Numbered from the stretch's first letter, positions 1-8,814 are shown. The stretch: DNA of 31,821 nucleotides from JBMDXK01 sp048594375 (GCA_048594375.1 JBMDXK010000025.1:1-31821); one strand, 5' to 3'. Made by a program: numbers and translations. Notes: generated by a model not told the origin, from the letters alone.

Positions 1-37
1 TGAAATTATTTCGCAATAAGAACATCATGTGCTAAAG

Positions 38-74
38 AAGGGCTGAATACACTTCTCTAAAGAAAGCAGCCCTT
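38..74 (+). promoter_or_regulatory. Hairpin just ahead of and touching the rnr start
   Basis: The arms at 38-45 and 67-74 are perfect 8-base complements (aagggctg / cagccctt) around a 21-base loop. The right arm ends on the first base of the TTG start codon of rnr. It could be the terminator of a gene lying to the left of the window, although the run of T after it is only three bases, or it could be an RNA structure that limits translation of rnr. Bases 1-37 contain stops in all frames and no recognisable gene end can be identified. Confidence 0.35.
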
Positions 75-2335
75 TGGCACGTTCGTTGAAAACTGATTCC
101 AATTTTCCCACACGGGAAGAACTCGCCACCTTTATTGCAAACAATCCCGGCAAGAACAGCAAGCGCGATATTGTGCGTGCGTTTAAAATGGGGCCTTCTG
201 CGCGGATATTGCTCAAGCGCGTGTTGAAGGAAATGGAAGCGGATGGCGATCTCAGCCGTGAACGCTCCACTTTTGTCGCCAAAGACCAATTGCCGCCTGT
301 GCTGGTGGTGGATATTAAATCCTTCGTGCGCAGCCGTGGCGAATATACGGCTGTACCTGCGAATGGCAGCAAAGAAAACCAGCCAACCATCTGGTTATTG
401 CCGCCCAAATCCGGGGGACGTGGCAGTGAACTTAAAATCGGTGGTCAGGCTCTGGTGCGCATTGAGGCCACCAAACACGCCAATACTTACCGTGGCCGGA
501 TTATTAAAGTCCTTAGCCGTGAAGAAAATCAGGTGCTGGGTATTTTGCGCGAACGGGCGGGCGGTTTCCATGAAATTGAGCCGGTGGACAAACGCAACGC
601 CGATAAATTCCTGATGGTGCCTCCGGGTGAGGAAAAAGATGCCCGTGATGGTGATTTGGTAGCCGTTGACGTGTTAAAGGGCGACCGCCGTACCCGAATT
701 CCCCGCGCGCGGGTGCGTGAGCGCATCGGCAATCTGGGTACAGAAAAATCCCTGAGCATGATTGCCCTTCATGCCCATGATATTCCTTATGTATTCTCCG
801 ATGCTGTGCTGCGCGAAGCCGATGCGGCGGAACCAGCCACGCTGAAAGGCCGTGAGGACTGGCGCAAAATTCCGCTGGTAACCATTGATCCGGCGGACGC
901 CAAAGACCACGATGATGCCGTATTTGCGGAAGAAGACACGGATCCAAATAACCTTGGCGGCTATATCGTAACCGTGGCCATTGCCGATGTGGCCTCGTAT
1001 GTTACGCCGCACAGTGCGCTGGATAAAACCGCTCTGGAGCGCGGTAATTCTGTTTATTTTCCCGGACGTGTGGTGCCAATGCTGCCCGAACGCATTTCCA
1101 ATGATCTGTGTTCGCTCCGTCCTGATGAAAACCGCCCTGCCCTTGCGGTGCGCATGGTTATTGACAAGGGCGGGCATAAAAAGAGCCACACGTTTCATCG
1201 CGTGTTGATGCGTTCTGCCGCCAAACTTAGCTATGAACAGGCGCAAGCCGCTATCGATGGCAACCCGGACGATACAACACAGCCGTTGCTGGAGCCGGTT
1301 TTAAAGCCGCTATGGGCGGCTTATGCCTGCATTAAAAAGGCCCGCGACCAGCGTTCACCGCTGGATTTGAACCTGCCGGAGCGGAAAATCATCCTCAAGG
1401 AAAGCGGCGCGGTTGAACGCGTGCTGGTGCCGCCACGGCTGGATGCCCACCGCCTGATTGAAGAGTGCATGATTCTGGCCAACGTCTCGGCGGCAGAAAC
1501 CCTGTTGGCCAAATCCATCCCGCAAATCTTCCGGGTTCATGAAGCGCCTTCTCAGGAAAAACTGGCCGGTTTGCGCAATTTCTTGCTCACGCTGGAAATT
1601 GCATTCGCCAAATCCGATGAAGTGAAAACAAAGCATTTCAATCACTTGCTGGCGCATGTTAAAGAATCGGAGCATGAACCACTGGTCAACGAGGTGGTGC
1701 TGCGCAGCCAGAGCCAGGCGGAATACGCATCTAAGAATCGCGGACATTTTGGGCTGGCGCTGCAAAATTATGCGCACTTTACCTCACCTATCCGCCGCTA
1801 TGCGGATCTGGTGGTGCATCGGGCGTTGGTTACCGCCCACGGCTGGGGCGAAGATGGGTTGGAGGCAGGAACCACCGTTGAGCTGCTGCAACCCGTGGCC
1901 GAAGCAATATCCCAGGCCGAACGCCGCGCCATGGCGGCGGAGCGCGAAACCACGGATCGCCTGATTGCCCATCATCTGGCCGAGCATGTGGGAGCGGAAT
2001 TTACCGCGCGGATTGCAGGTGTAACACGCTCTGGACTTTTTGTTGCCTTGCATGAAACCGGCGCGCAGGGTTATATTCCAGCAGCAACCCTAGGAAGGGA
2101 TTATTATGCCTTTGACGAGCGCAACCATGCTTTGGTGAGCGAGCGCACAGGTGAAACCTATCGTTTGGGCGATAATGTGGAAGTACGGCTGGTAGAAGCA
2201 TTGCCTGCGGCAGGCGCTTTGCGGTTTGAAATGCTGACCAAAGGCAAAAAAGGCCGACGCTTTGTGAATACGGAAAGCTCCAGAAAGCACAAGCGGGAAC
2301 ATTCTTCTTCCGGCAATAAGCGGCGCAGGAGATAA
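74..2335 (+). CDS. rnr: Ribonuclease R (RNB-family 3'-5' exoribonuclease)
   Basis: Processive 3'-5' exoribonuclease of the cytoplasm that degrades structured RNA and acts in RNA quality control and rRNA turnover. The 753-residue product has an N-terminal winged-helix-like region (about 11-60), cold-shock/OB regions (about 90-220), the RNB catalytic domain (about 260-600) with the acidic motif IDPADAKDHDDAV at 271-283 that holds the magnesium-binding aspartates, the HFTSPIRRYADL motif late in the RNB domain, a C-terminal S1 domain and a very basic tail ending in RRRR. Length is normal for RNase R. The start is TTG at 74: an in-frame stop lies at 44-46 and no ATG is available before the conserved N-terminus. 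The next in-frame TTG at 86 is a weaker alternative. The ribosome binding site is poor (aaag-like). It is followed two bases later by the DUF983 gene, whose Shine-Dalgarno lies inside the end of rnr, so co-expression is expected. Confidence 0.95.
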   Translation: MARSLKTDSNFPTREELATFIANNPGKNSKRDIVRAFKMGPSARILLKRVLKEMEADGDLSRERSTFVAKDQLPPVLVVDIKSFVRSRGEYTAVPANGSKENQPTIWLLPPKSGGRGSELKIGGQALVRIEATKHANTYRGRIIKVLSREENQVLGILRERAGGFHEIEPVDKRNADKFLMVPPGEEKDARDGDLVAVDVLKGDRRTRIPRARVRERIGNLGTEKSLSMIALHAHDIPYVFSDAVLREADAAEPATLKGREDWRKIPLVTIDPADAKDHDDAVFAEEDTDPNNLGGYIVTVAIADVASYVTPHSALDKTALERGNSVYFPGRVVPMLPERISNDLCSLRPDENRPALAVRMVIDKGGHKKSHTFHRVLMRSAAKLSYEQAQAAIDGNPDDTTQPLLEPVLKPLWAAYACIKKARDQRSPLDLNLPERKIILKESGAVERVLVPPRLDAHRLIEECMILANVSAAETLLAKSIPQIFRVHEAPSQEKLAGLRNFLLTLEIAFAKSDEVKTKHFNHLLAHVKESEHEPLVNEVVLRSQSQAEYASKNRGHFGLALQNYAHFTSPIRRYADLVVHRALVTAHGWGEDGLEAGTTVELLQPVAEAISQAERRAMAAERETTDRLIAHHLAEHVGAEFTARIAGVTRSGLFVALHETGAQGYIPAATLGRDYYAFDERNHALVSERTGETYRLGDNVEVRLVEALPAAGALRFEMLTKGKKGRRFVNTESSRKHKREHSSSGNKRRRR

Positions 2336-2337
2336 CA

Positions 2338-2724
2338 ATGACAGAACAGGTTCAGGAAACCCGCGATACCAATCTTGCTGCAAAGCGCGGCGCATTGGGG
2401 CGTTGTCCCGCTTGCGGAGAAGGTAAGCTGTTTGCAAGCTATCTGAAAGTCAACCACACTTGCCCCCGCTGCGACGAGGAATTGCATCACCAGCAGGCAG
2501 ACGATGCACCCGCTTACATTGTTATCAGCATTGTGGGGCATATCGTTGTGGCGCTGCTGCTGTGGGTGGAGCTGCATTACAGGCCGGAAATGTGGGTGCA
2601 TATGGTGCTATGGACGCCGCTGCTGATTGCAATGTCGCTGGCAATGCTGCCACCTGTGAAGGGCGCTTTGATCGGAATGCAATGGGCGATGCGGCTGCAT
2701 GGATTTGGTGCAACCCGCGAATGA
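2338..2724 (+). CDS. DUF983 family zinc-ribbon membrane protein
   Basis: Small membrane protein of unknown function (128 residues). The N-terminal part has two CxxC pairs (CPAC at 23-26 and CPRC at 43-46), a likely zinc ribbon. Two hydrophobic helices follow, at roughly 60-82 and 87-115. This is the arrangement of the DUF983 family, which is common beside rnr and a NUDIX gene in alphaproteobacteria. The Shine-Dalgarno aggag (2327-2331) sits in the last codons of rnr, and the stop overlaps the next gene's start (ATGA), so the three genes look translationally coupled. The family assignment comes from the cysteine pattern plus the two helices and the neighbourhood. No biochemical role can be inferred. 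Confidence 0.85.
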   Translation: MTEQVQETRDTNLAAKRGALGRCPACGEGKLFASYLKVNHTCPRCDEELHHQQADDAPAYIVISIVGHIVVALLLWVELHYRPEMWVHMVLWTPLLIAMSLAMLPPVKGALIGMQWAMRLHGFGATRE

Positions 2725-3419
2725 CCGGGCAAGTATCACCTCAACCCATTCGCGATGCGGCGGCTTTGATTGTGATTGATCCGGTCAATCCAGTTGCCCC
2801 GCGTTTTTTGCTGGGAAAGCGCCACAAAAACCAGATTTTTTTGCCGGATATGTATGTGTTCCCCGGCGGTCGCGTAGAGCGCGATGATGGCCGGATGAAT
2901 GTTTTTGGTACGCTGGGTGATAACGATGAGGATGCTCTTCTCAGAAAAATGAAGCGCCCCTCTCACAGCCGCACCCGCGCACTGGCTTTGGCAGCCGTTC
3001 GGGAATGTGCGGAGGAGACAGGGCTTTATATTGGCACCAAAGAGCTGGGCGCACCGGAAAAGGTGCCGCCTCTGTGGAAGCCGTTTCAGGAACAGGGGAT
3101 CTATCCCACCCTTGACAATCTGCATTATATTGCGCGTGCCGTTACCCCGCCAAACCGGGTACGCCGGTATGATACCCGCTTTTTTGCCACCACAACGGAG
3201 CAGATTGCGTTTAAAAAACGCGGCATCGCGGGGAAAGACTCGGAGCTGACCAAGCTTATATGGGTGACATTGGAAGAAACCTGTGATCTTGAAATGCTGG
3301 AGATATCACGGCACATCATCCGTGATGCCCATGCGCGTTTTATGAGTGGTCTGGAACGTCCGGCAGCAATTCCTTATTATTTTGCGCGGGGCAATCAGCG
3401 TCACCGTATTGAGCTGTAA
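2721..3419 (+). CDS. NUDIX hydrolase with interrupted Nudix box (NUDT19/CoA-pyrophosphatase-like)
   Basis: Predicted hydrolase of a nucleoside-diphosphate-linked compound (232 residues). FPGGRVE at 47-53 is the first half of the Nudix box and RECAEETGL at 94-102 is the REUXEEXGU half. The two are separated by about 40 extra residues, including a basic stretch near 76-86, so the box is split as in the NUDT19-like subfamily. The glutamates of REXXEE that bind magnesium are present. ATG at 2721 overlaps the DUF983 stop (ATGA), and the protein begins with the conserved AAALIVID strand shortly after it. The reading frame stays open upstream inside the DUF983 gene, but that part is a shadow. The substrate is unknown; CoA or an ADP-linked metabolite is possible by family resemblance only. 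Confidence 0.85.
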   Translation: MTGQVSPQPIRDAAALIVIDPVNPVAPRFLLGKRHKNQIFLPDMYVFPGGRVERDDGRMNVFGTLGDNDEDALLRKMKRPSHSRTRALALAAVRECAEETGLYIGTKELGAPEKVPPLWKPFQEQGIYPTLDNLHYIARAVTPPNRVRRYDTRFFATTTEQIAFKKRGIAGKDSELTKLIWVTLEETCDLEMLEISRHIIRDAHARFMSGLERPAAIPYYFARGNQRHRIEL

Positions 3420-3425
3420 AGTGTT

Positions 3426-4586
3426 ATGATCCTGCAACAGCGCGTTTATACCATCACAGCAGCCATACTCTGCATTACCCTTGTGGGGATTGCGCTCAGC
3501 CTTTCCATTCCGCTGTTGTCCTTTGCGCTGGAAAGCAAGGGCATGTCCAGCACGTTTATTGGCCTTAACACCGCGATGGGGGGCGTTGCCACCATTCTTC
3601 TGGCGCCGTTTGTGCCGCGCCTTGCCAGCATTATGGGCGTAGGCACACTGCTGTTGTGTGCTTTGGTGCTGGGCGCCATCACCATCATGGGTTTTTGGTA
3701 CTTAGGGAATGTGTGGCTGTGGTTTGGTTTACGTTTTTCTTACGGCATGTCTTTGGCTGTTATTTTTATCATGTCGGAATTCTGGATCACGGCCGCGGCA
3801 CCGGAACGCACCCGCGGTCTGGTGATGGGAGTTTATGCCACCGTGTTATCTTTGGGCTTTGCCACGGGGCCGATTCTGCTCACCTTCATGAATGTAAACA
3901 GCATTTTGCCGTATGCAACCGGCGCTTTGATTTTTCTGGGAGCGATTTTGCCGGTGCTGCTGTCGGCGCGACACGCTCCTTCTTTGCAAGGAGAAGAATC
4001 GCAGCACTCGCCGGTGCGGTTTATCGGCAAAGTGCCAGCGGCAACCCTTGCAGCCTTTATTTATGGCGCGGTGGAAACAGGCTGCATGGCCTTGCTGCCG
4101 GTGTATGGAATACGCATTGGCTTTACACAAAATGAAGCCGCTCTGGTGATTACTGCTTTTGCTTTGGGGAATGTTCTGGCGCAAATCCCGCTGGGGCTGG
4201 TGAGTGATCGCTTCAACCGCTTCAAAATTTTGATTGCCATTGCTGTTTCCGGTCTTTTGGGTGCGCTATCATTGCCTTTTATTAGCACTGTGCCGTGGTT
4301 GTTTTACACGGTGGTGGCCATCTGGGGCGGGCTGTGTGCGGGCATGTATACGGTGGGGCTGGCTTATCTGAGCGCAAAATATTCTGGTGCTGATCTTGCG
4401 GGAGCAAACGCGGCTTTTGTAATGCTCTACAGTGCGGGATTGACCGTTGGCCCTGCACTTATTGGCATGGGCATGGATCTTTATCCTCCTCATGGGATGC
4501 CTTATGCGATTGTCATGCTGTTTGCTTTTTATCTTGCGGTGACCTTCTTCTGGACAAACCAAAAAAAGCGCAAGAAAACGCTTTAA
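3426..4586 (+). CDS. Major facilitator superfamily transporter
   Basis: Polytopic inner-membrane transporter of 386 residues with about twelve hydrophobic helices, split in two halves by a polar loop around residues 180-200 (HAPSLQGEESQHSPVRFIGK). The first helix begins at about residue 10 (TITAAILCITLVGIALSLS). The short basic loop after helix 8 (GLVSDRFNRFKILIA) matches the RxxxR-type loop of MFS proteins. The length fits 12-helix drug/sugar-type permeases. Substrate and direction of transport cannot be told from sequence. The start at 3426 is six bases after the NUDIX stop and has only a weak ribosome binding site (aaagtg). The gene ends just before the rpmG promoter. Confidence 0.85.
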   Translation: MILQQRVYTITAAILCITLVGIALSLSIPLLSFALESKGMSSTFIGLNTAMGGVATILLAPFVPRLASIMGVGTLLLCALVLGAITIMGFWYLGNVWLWFGLRFSYGMSLAVIFIMSEFWITAAAPERTRGLVMGVYATVLSLGFATGPILLTFMNVNSILPYATGALIFLGAILPVLLSARHAPSLQGEESQHSPVRFIGKVPAATLAAFIYGAVETGCMALLPVYGIRIGFTQNEAALVITAFALGNVLAQIPLGLVSDRFNRFKILIAIAVSGLLGALSLPFISTVPWLFYTVVAIWGGLCAGMYTVGLAYLSAKYSGADLAGANAAFVMLYSAGLTVGPALIGMGMDLYPPHGMPYAIVMLFAFYLAVTFFWTNQKKRKKTL

Positions 4587-4592
4587 AATATC

Positions 4593-4620
4593 TTGACTTT
4601 AACGCGTGAATGCTTAGGGT
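4593..4620 (+). promoter_or_regulatory. Candidate sigma-70 promoter of rpmG
   Basis: TTGACT at 4593-4598 is followed after 16 bases by TAGGGT at 4615-4620. The good -35 box and moderate -10 box resemble alphaproteobacterial ribosomal promoters. It lies in the 93-base spacer after the MFS gene and would give a leader of about 53 bases before rpmG. Confidence 0.5.
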
Positions 4621-4679
4621 GCGGGGAAAGATTTTCACTGCATCGTGAATGCAGCAATTTATATTTCGGAGTATTTCTT

Positions 4680-4847
4680 ATGGCCAAAGCTGCCACGATC
4701 AAAATCAGACTCGTTAGCACGGCTGAAACCGGCTATTTTTACGTCACCAAAAAGAACACCCGTAACATGACGGAAAAAATGGTTGTGCGTAAATATGACC
4801 CGAAAGTGCGCAAACACGTTGAATTCCGCGAAGCAAAAATCAAGTAA
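4680..4847 (+). CDS. rpmG: 50S ribosomal protein L33
   Basis: Structural protein of the large ribosomal subunit, 55 residues, highly basic. MAKAATIKIRLVSTAETGYF at the N-terminus and TKKNTRNMTEKMVVRKYDP in the middle are typical of L33. It lacks the CxxC pairs of zinc-binding L33 paralogues, so it is the ordinary C-minus form. The start at 4680 is supported by a GGAG Shine-Dalgarno (4668-4671) eight bases upstream. The frame is open back to 4593 but that part is leader. It has its own candidate promoter and is closed by a strong terminator at 4877-4903. Confidence 0.97.
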   Translation: MAKAATIKIRLVSTAETGYFYVTKKNTRNMTEKMVVRKYDPKVRKHVEFREAKIK

Positions 4848-4876
4848 CTTTTGCTTTCCGCAAATATGGAATGCCA

Positions 4877-4903
4877 AACGCTGCCCAAAAAGCAGCGTTT
4901 TTT
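4877..4903 (+). terminator. Rho-independent terminator of rpmG
   Basis: Arms aacgctgc (4877-4884) and gcagcgtt (4892-4899) form an 8-bp stem with a 7-base loop, followed by a run of six T (4898-4903). Confidence 0.9.
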
Positions 4904-4934
4904 ATTGTGCCTTTGCACCCATAAATATTAGCGG

Positions 4935-5048
4935 CCTCAAAATAATGATTGTTTTATAGGAACCGTCGGCCAAGGCAGCTTGAAACTATGCGATAAAACA
5001 GACTTATATCCCAAGACATGCAATCATTTTATATATTTCAGGCTATAG
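4935..5048 (-). repeat. Family A structured intergenic repeat, copy A1
   Basis: Lies between the convergent rpmG and lpxB genes. It contains the family features in reverse order: an imperfect hairpin at 4935-4960 (AAAATA...TTTTAT), the core gcgataaaacagacttata (about 4990-5008) and a distal palindrome ending in ggctatag at 5041-5048, 12 bases before the lpxB stop codon. It is one of the more diverged copies, with about 25 extra bases between the first and second hairpins compared with copy A6. Confidence 0.65.
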
Positions 5049-5060
5049 AGTGGAACGCAG

Positions 5061-6212
5061 CTATGATTGCAATACAATGCGCGCTGCGCGCTGGCTGGGA
5101 GTATCCCCTTCTTCCAGCACCATCAAGCTATCAAGACGCTCTAAAGCATCCACTTGTGTCTGCCGCGTACCCCCCTCGCGCAAAACCCCTAGCACTGCAG
5201 GCACCAGATGCTCCGGCGTTGCCGTCCAGTGGATAAATTCGGGAATGCTGTTGTCACCCAGAATAAGGTTGGGCAGCACAGCAGAATGCGCGGTAATGAA
5301 TGGGCGTAAAATCAGCGCTTCCAGATTGGTAACGCGGTAAGCCACCACCATCGGCACCTGCGCCAGCGCCAGTTCAAGGCTGGCGGTGCCAGAACAGACC
5401 AACGCCGCCCGCGCCTGCCGGAAGGCCGCATATTTATCCGCTTCACCCAGCACAAGCCGCGGTTTTACCGGCCAGTCGGCAATAGCCTCCTGCAAGGCAG
5501 GCACAAGATGCTCCACTGCGGGAATCACCGCATCCACGGCTCCATATTCCGCAACCACTTGCGCCAGTGTTTCCCGATAAATCGGCATCAGTTTAGCAAT
5601 GGTAGAGCGGCGGCTCCCCGGCATGACCAGCAGCAGCGGCGGCTGCTGCGTGCGTGCAGATAACTCTTGAGCGTCAGGACGCAATTCATCCAGCCGTTCA
5701 ATCAGCGGATGGCCCACATAAGTGCATGGTGGACCACCGAGACGCTGATGGGCTGCGGGCTCAAACGGCAACAGTGCCAGCACATGGTTGATATAACCCC
5801 GCATGGCTTTTGCCCTGCCCGGCCGCCATGCCCACACTGATGGCGATACATAATTCACAATCGGCAAATCGGGCAATTGGCGACGCACCCGTTTTGCAAC
5901 GGCGTGTGTAAAATCAGGACTATCAATAATCACCAGCGCATCGGGCTTGGCCGCCACAACCGCATCCACAGTCTGATGCACCCGCCGGATAATCTGGGGC
6001 AAGCGTTTCAGCACCGGCACAATGCCCATCACGGCAATGTCCTGCAAGGGAAACAGGCTTTCCATACCTTCGGCCAGCATACGCGGCCCCGCAACGCCCA
6101 TGAACGAAACCGCACCGCTCGTTTGTTCCCGCAGCGCCCGCATCAGCTTGAAGCCAAGCTGATCGCCCGAATGCTCACCCACCACGATGGCAATATTCCT
6201 GTGCGCTTTCAT
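5061..6212 (-). CDS. lpxB: Lipid-A-disaccharide synthase
   Basis: Glycosyltransferase of family GT19 that condenses UDP-2,3-diacylglucosamine with lipid X to give the lipid A disaccharide, at the inner membrane surface. The 383-residue length is normal. The N-terminal IAIVVGEHSGDQLG carries the conserved GExSGD motif, and DSPDFTHAVAKRVR, NYVSPSVWAWRPGR and FEPAAHQRLGGPPCTYVGHP are LpxB motifs, as is LVCSGTASLELAL. The start at 6212 has an aggaga Shine-Dalgarno four bases upstream; a longer in-frame start at 6230 has none. lpxB is normally directly after lpxI. Here it is separated from lpxI by about 2.7 kb with tyrS and anmK, and it follows tyrS across a 170-base spacer holding repeat B1. Confidence 0.96.
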   Translation of the reverse strand: MKAHRNIAIVVGEHSGDQLGFKLMRALREQTSGAVSFMGVAGPRMLAEGMESLFPLQDIAVMGIVPVLKRLPQIIRRVHQTVDAVVAAKPDALVIIDSPDFTHAVAKRVRRQLPDLPIVNYVSPSVWAWRPGRAKAMRGYINHVLALLPFEPAAHQRLGGPPCTYVGHPLIERLDELRPDAQELSARTQQPPLLLVMPGSRRSTIAKLMPIYRETLAQVVAEYGAVDAVIPAVEHLVPALQEAIADWPVKPRLVLGEADKYAAFRQARAALVCSGTASLELALAQVPMVVAYRVTNLEALILRPFITAHSAVLPNLILGDNSIPEFIHWTATPEHLVPAVLGVLREGGTRQTQVDALERLDSLMVLEEGDTPSQRAARIVLQS

Positions 6213-6229
6213 AGGATCTCCTGCAACCA

Positions 6230-6335
6230 TAGAGCAATTTCAGCAAAAGTGTATGCGGTTTTGCGTCCGATTAATTGCGTAAAAACAAGAACTTATAGTG
6301 GTTTCATGTAAAGTTTTTTAATCGAAAACACTATA
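6230..6335 (+). repeat. Family B intergenic repeat, copy B1
   Basis: Begins TAGAGCAATTTCAGCAAAAG (the same 5' end as copy B2) and contains a complementary AATTGC at about 6272. It ends in a long imperfect palindrome from about 6294 to 6335 (TATAGTGGTTTC / GAAAACACTATA). It is shorter than B2 by an internal deletion of about 60 bases. It occupies most of the spacer between the tyrS stop and the lpxB start. A 6-bp hairpin ctcaac/gttgag (6353-6367) lies between it and tyrS, without a T-run. Confidence 0.65.
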
Positions 6336-6382
6336 GGCATGATAGGCGATGCCTCAACAATGTTGAGAATAATACCGAATCC

Positions 6383-7639
6383 TTAGGTAACAATCTTCAA
6401 AAGCACATGCTTCTTGCGGCCAAAGGAAAGTTTTACCACGCCTTCACCCTGCACATCCTGCTCGCCAATGGTATATTTATCATCGGTGAGCACTACATCA
6501 TTGATGCGCAAACCACCACCTTTTATTTGGCGGCGCGCTTCGCTGGTGGAAGCCACAAGACCCGCAGTGACAAATGCAGTGTTTGCCCACATTCCATTAC
6601 GGATATCAGACACGCTGACATCCACGCTGGGCAAAGAGGCATCGAGTGTGCCTTCTTCAAAGGTTTTGCGTGCGGTTTCGGCCGCTTCCAGTGCTTTTTC
6701 GCGGCCATGCACCAATGCTGTTACTTCGGTAGCCAATACTTTTTTGGCATCATTGATGCCGCCGCCTCCCACATTTTCAAGGCGTTCGATTTCATCCAAC
6801 GGCAGATCGGTAAACAGCCGCATGAACTTGCCCACATCGGCATCCTCAGTATTGCGCCAATATTGCCAGAAATCATAGATGGACAGCATATCTTCATTCA
6901 GCCAGACGGCACCGGCAGCGGTTTTACCCATTTTTGCGCCCGAAGCGGTGGTGAGCAAAGGACAGGTAAGGCCAAGAAGCTGTTTGCTATCCACACGACG
7001 CCCCAGCTCTATACCGTTGACAATATTGCCCCATTGGTCAGAGCCACCCATCTGCACCACACATTTATGCCGGCGGGAAAGCTCAAGAAAATCATAAGCT
7101 TGCAACAGCATATAATTAAATTCAAGGAAGGAAAGCGGCTGCTCCCGCTCCAGACGCAGCTTCACAGAATCAAAAGAAAGCATACGGTTGATGGAAAAAT
7201 GGCGGCCAATATCCCGCAGGAACGCAATATATTCCAGCTTGTCCAGCCAATCGGCATTGTTGACAACAATCGCATCAGTGGGACCATCACCAAACGTCAG
7301 GAATTTTTCAAAAATACGGCGGATGGAAGCCATATTGCTGGCAATCTGCTCATCATTCAGAAGTTGCCGCGCTTCATCCTTGCCGGAGGGATCACCCACG
7401 CGGGTGGTACCGCCTCCAAGCAGAACAATGGGTTTATGACCCGCCTGCTGCCAGCGGCGAAGCAGCATAATGCCCATCATATGCCCCACATGCAGGCTTG
7501 GCCCTGTCATATCAAAGCCGATATAAGCGGTTTGTGGACTCATGCTTGCCAGAGCATCCAGCGCGTGTGCGTCAGAAATCTGGTTGATATAGCCCCGCTC
7601 ACCGATTGTTTTAAGAAAATTTGAGCGATATTCAGTCAT
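6383..7639 (-). CDS. tyrS: Tyrosyl-tRNA synthetase
   Basis: Class Ic aminoacyl-tRNA synthetase that charges tRNA-Tyr, 418 residues, cytoplasmic. The HIGH-type motif is HVGHM at 50-54 after GFDMTGPS, and the KMSKS-type motif is KMGKT at 236-240. QMGGSDQWGNI is the tyrosine-binding segment. The C-terminal S4-like RNA-binding domain is visible in EARRQIKGGGLRINDVV. The start MTEYRSNF at 7639 is the canonical N-terminus. The frame is open a further 43 codons upstream, but that stretch is antisense to anmK. The anmK start is only 46 bases away on the other strand, so the two promoters must overlap each other or a coding end. A divergent tyrS/anmK pair is common in alphaproteobacteria. Confidence 0.97.
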   Translation of the reverse strand: MTEYRSNFLKTIGERGYINQISDAHALDALASMSPQTAYIGFDMTGPSLHVGHMMGIMLLRRWQQAGHKPIVLLGGGTTRVGDPSGKDEARQLLNDEQIASNMASIRRIFEKFLTFGDGPTDAIVVNNADWLDKLEYIAFLRDIGRHFSINRMLSFDSVKLRLEREQPLSFLEFNYMLLQAYDFLELSRRHKCVVQMGGSDQWGNIVNGIELGRRVDSKQLLGLTCPLLTTASGAKMGKTAAGAVWLNEDMLSIYDFWQYWRNTEDADVGKFMRLFTDLPLDEIERLENVGGGGINDAKKVLATEVTALVHGREKALEAAETARKTFEEGTLDASLPSVDVSVSDIRNGMWANTAFVTAGLVASTSEARRQIKGGGLRINDVVLTDDKYTIGEQDVQGEGVVKLSFGRKKHVLLKIVT

Positions 7640-7685
7640 GATGGCATCCACATTTAATAATTCTTCACTGGCGAGGTATGAACCC

Positions 7686-8786
7686 ATGCGGGCTTTGGGA
7701 TTGATGAGCGGCACATCCCTTGATGGTGTTGATAGTGCAGTGATAGAAACGGACGGTGAAACTATCACGCACTGGGGTGCAAGCGGTTTTCGTGCCTACA
7801 CACCGCAGGAAAGGCTTATCTTAAAAGCAGCATTAAGTGAAGGGGAATTTCTAACGGATCGCACCGCGCGTCCCAAAGCTGTGGCTTTGGCGGAAGAAGT
7901 GGTCACCCAAGCGCATTGTGAAGCCATTGTGCAAGTGTGCAAAAACAATAGCATTGCTCTTGAAACGCTTGATGTTATTGGCTTTCACGGCCAGACCATT
8001 CTGCATAAACCGCAAAACCGCCTCACTGTCCAGATTGGCAATGGCGCCGCATTGGCAAAAACATTCGGCTGCACAGTGGTGCATGATTTCAGAGCCGATG
8101 ATGTTGAGGCCGGAGGGCAAGGCGCTCCCTTGGTTCCGGTATTTCATCGGGCGCTGGCGCAAAGTCTTGGGCTGCCCCTTCCCTGCGCCTTTATCAATGT
8201 GGGTGGCGTGGCCAATATCACTTTTATTGCATCTGATGGCGCAATGCTGGCGTGCGATACAGGGCCGGGAAATGCACTGATTGATGATCTGGTCTTTGCC
8301 CGCAGCGGCCAGCCTTATGACAAAGACGGGGCGCTTGCCCGTGCAGGCACCGTGCAGCAAAGCATTCTTGATGAAGCGCTGGCGCTGCCGTTTTTTGCGC
8401 AACCTCTGCCAAAATCTCTTGATCGCAATGCTTTTGCCAATCTGAACGAAAAGGTGGCGCAGCTTGGGCTGGAAGATGCAGCAGCAACCCTTACGGCGTT
8501 TACAGCGCACAGTTTAGCGCTGTGCTCCCGCATGTTGCCCGTCACACCAAAAGTATGGGTGGTGGCAGGCGGCGGTGCTTACAATGCAACCTTGCTGCAC
8601 ACCCTCCGCGCGCTTTTGCCTTCACCCGTTCATACCGCTGAAGAACATGGCTTGCGCAGCGACAGTTTAGAAGCGCAGGCTTTTGCTTTTCTTGCCGTGC
8701 GGGCAGTGCAGCAAAAACCCCTCACTTTCCCCGGCACTACTGGCATCCACACACCTCTAACGGGCGGGAAAATAACCTGCGGCTAA
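7686..8786 (+). CDS. anmK: Anhydro-N-acetylmuramic acid kinase
   Basis: Phosphorylates 1,6-anhydro-N-acetylmuramic acid released during murein turnover, giving MurNAc-6-phosphate for recycling; cytoplasmic. 366 residues. Motifs: LGLMSGTSLDGVDSAVIE at the N-terminus (phosphate loop), GFHGQTILH, DFRADDVEAGGQGAPLVP with the catalytic aspartate, NVGGVANITFI, DTGPGNALIDDL and the late VVAGGGAYN. ATG at 7686 is chosen because homologues begin MRALGLMSG and a gaggt Shine-Dalgarno lies at 7673-7677; in-frame ATGs at 7638 and 7641 would overlap the tyrS start codon. It is the only plus-strand gene between lpxD and lpxB and interrupts the usual lpxI-lpxB neighbourhood. The 46-base intergenic stretch is AT-rich (tttaataatt) and may carry back-to-back promoters. 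Confidence 0.95.
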   Translation: MRALGLMSGTSLDGVDSAVIETDGETITHWGASGFRAYTPQERLILKAALSEGEFLTDRTARPKAVALAEEVVTQAHCEAIVQVCKNNSIALETLDVIGFHGQTILHKPQNRLTVQIGNGAALAKTFGCTVVHDFRADDVEAGGQGAPLVPVFHRALAQSLGLPLPCAFINVGGVANITFIASDGAMLACDTGPGNALIDDLVFARSGQPYDKDGALARAGTVQQSILDEALALPFFAQPLPKSLDRNAFANLNEKVAQLGLEDAAATLTAFTAHSLALCSRMLPVTPKVWVVAGGGAYNATLLHTLRALLPSPVHTAEEHGLRSDSLEAQAFAFLAVRAVQQKPLTFPGTTGIHTPLTGGKITCG

Positions 8787-8814
8787 ACGAAGATTGCAGG
8801 TGCATTGCTATCCC

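Noticed and set aside
6407..7624. A 405-codon open frame on the plus strand opposite tyrS
   Set aside because: It is a shadow frame: the minus strand encodes a complete TyrRS with all class motifs, and the antisense product is rich in His/Ile with no recognisable domain or ribosome binding site.
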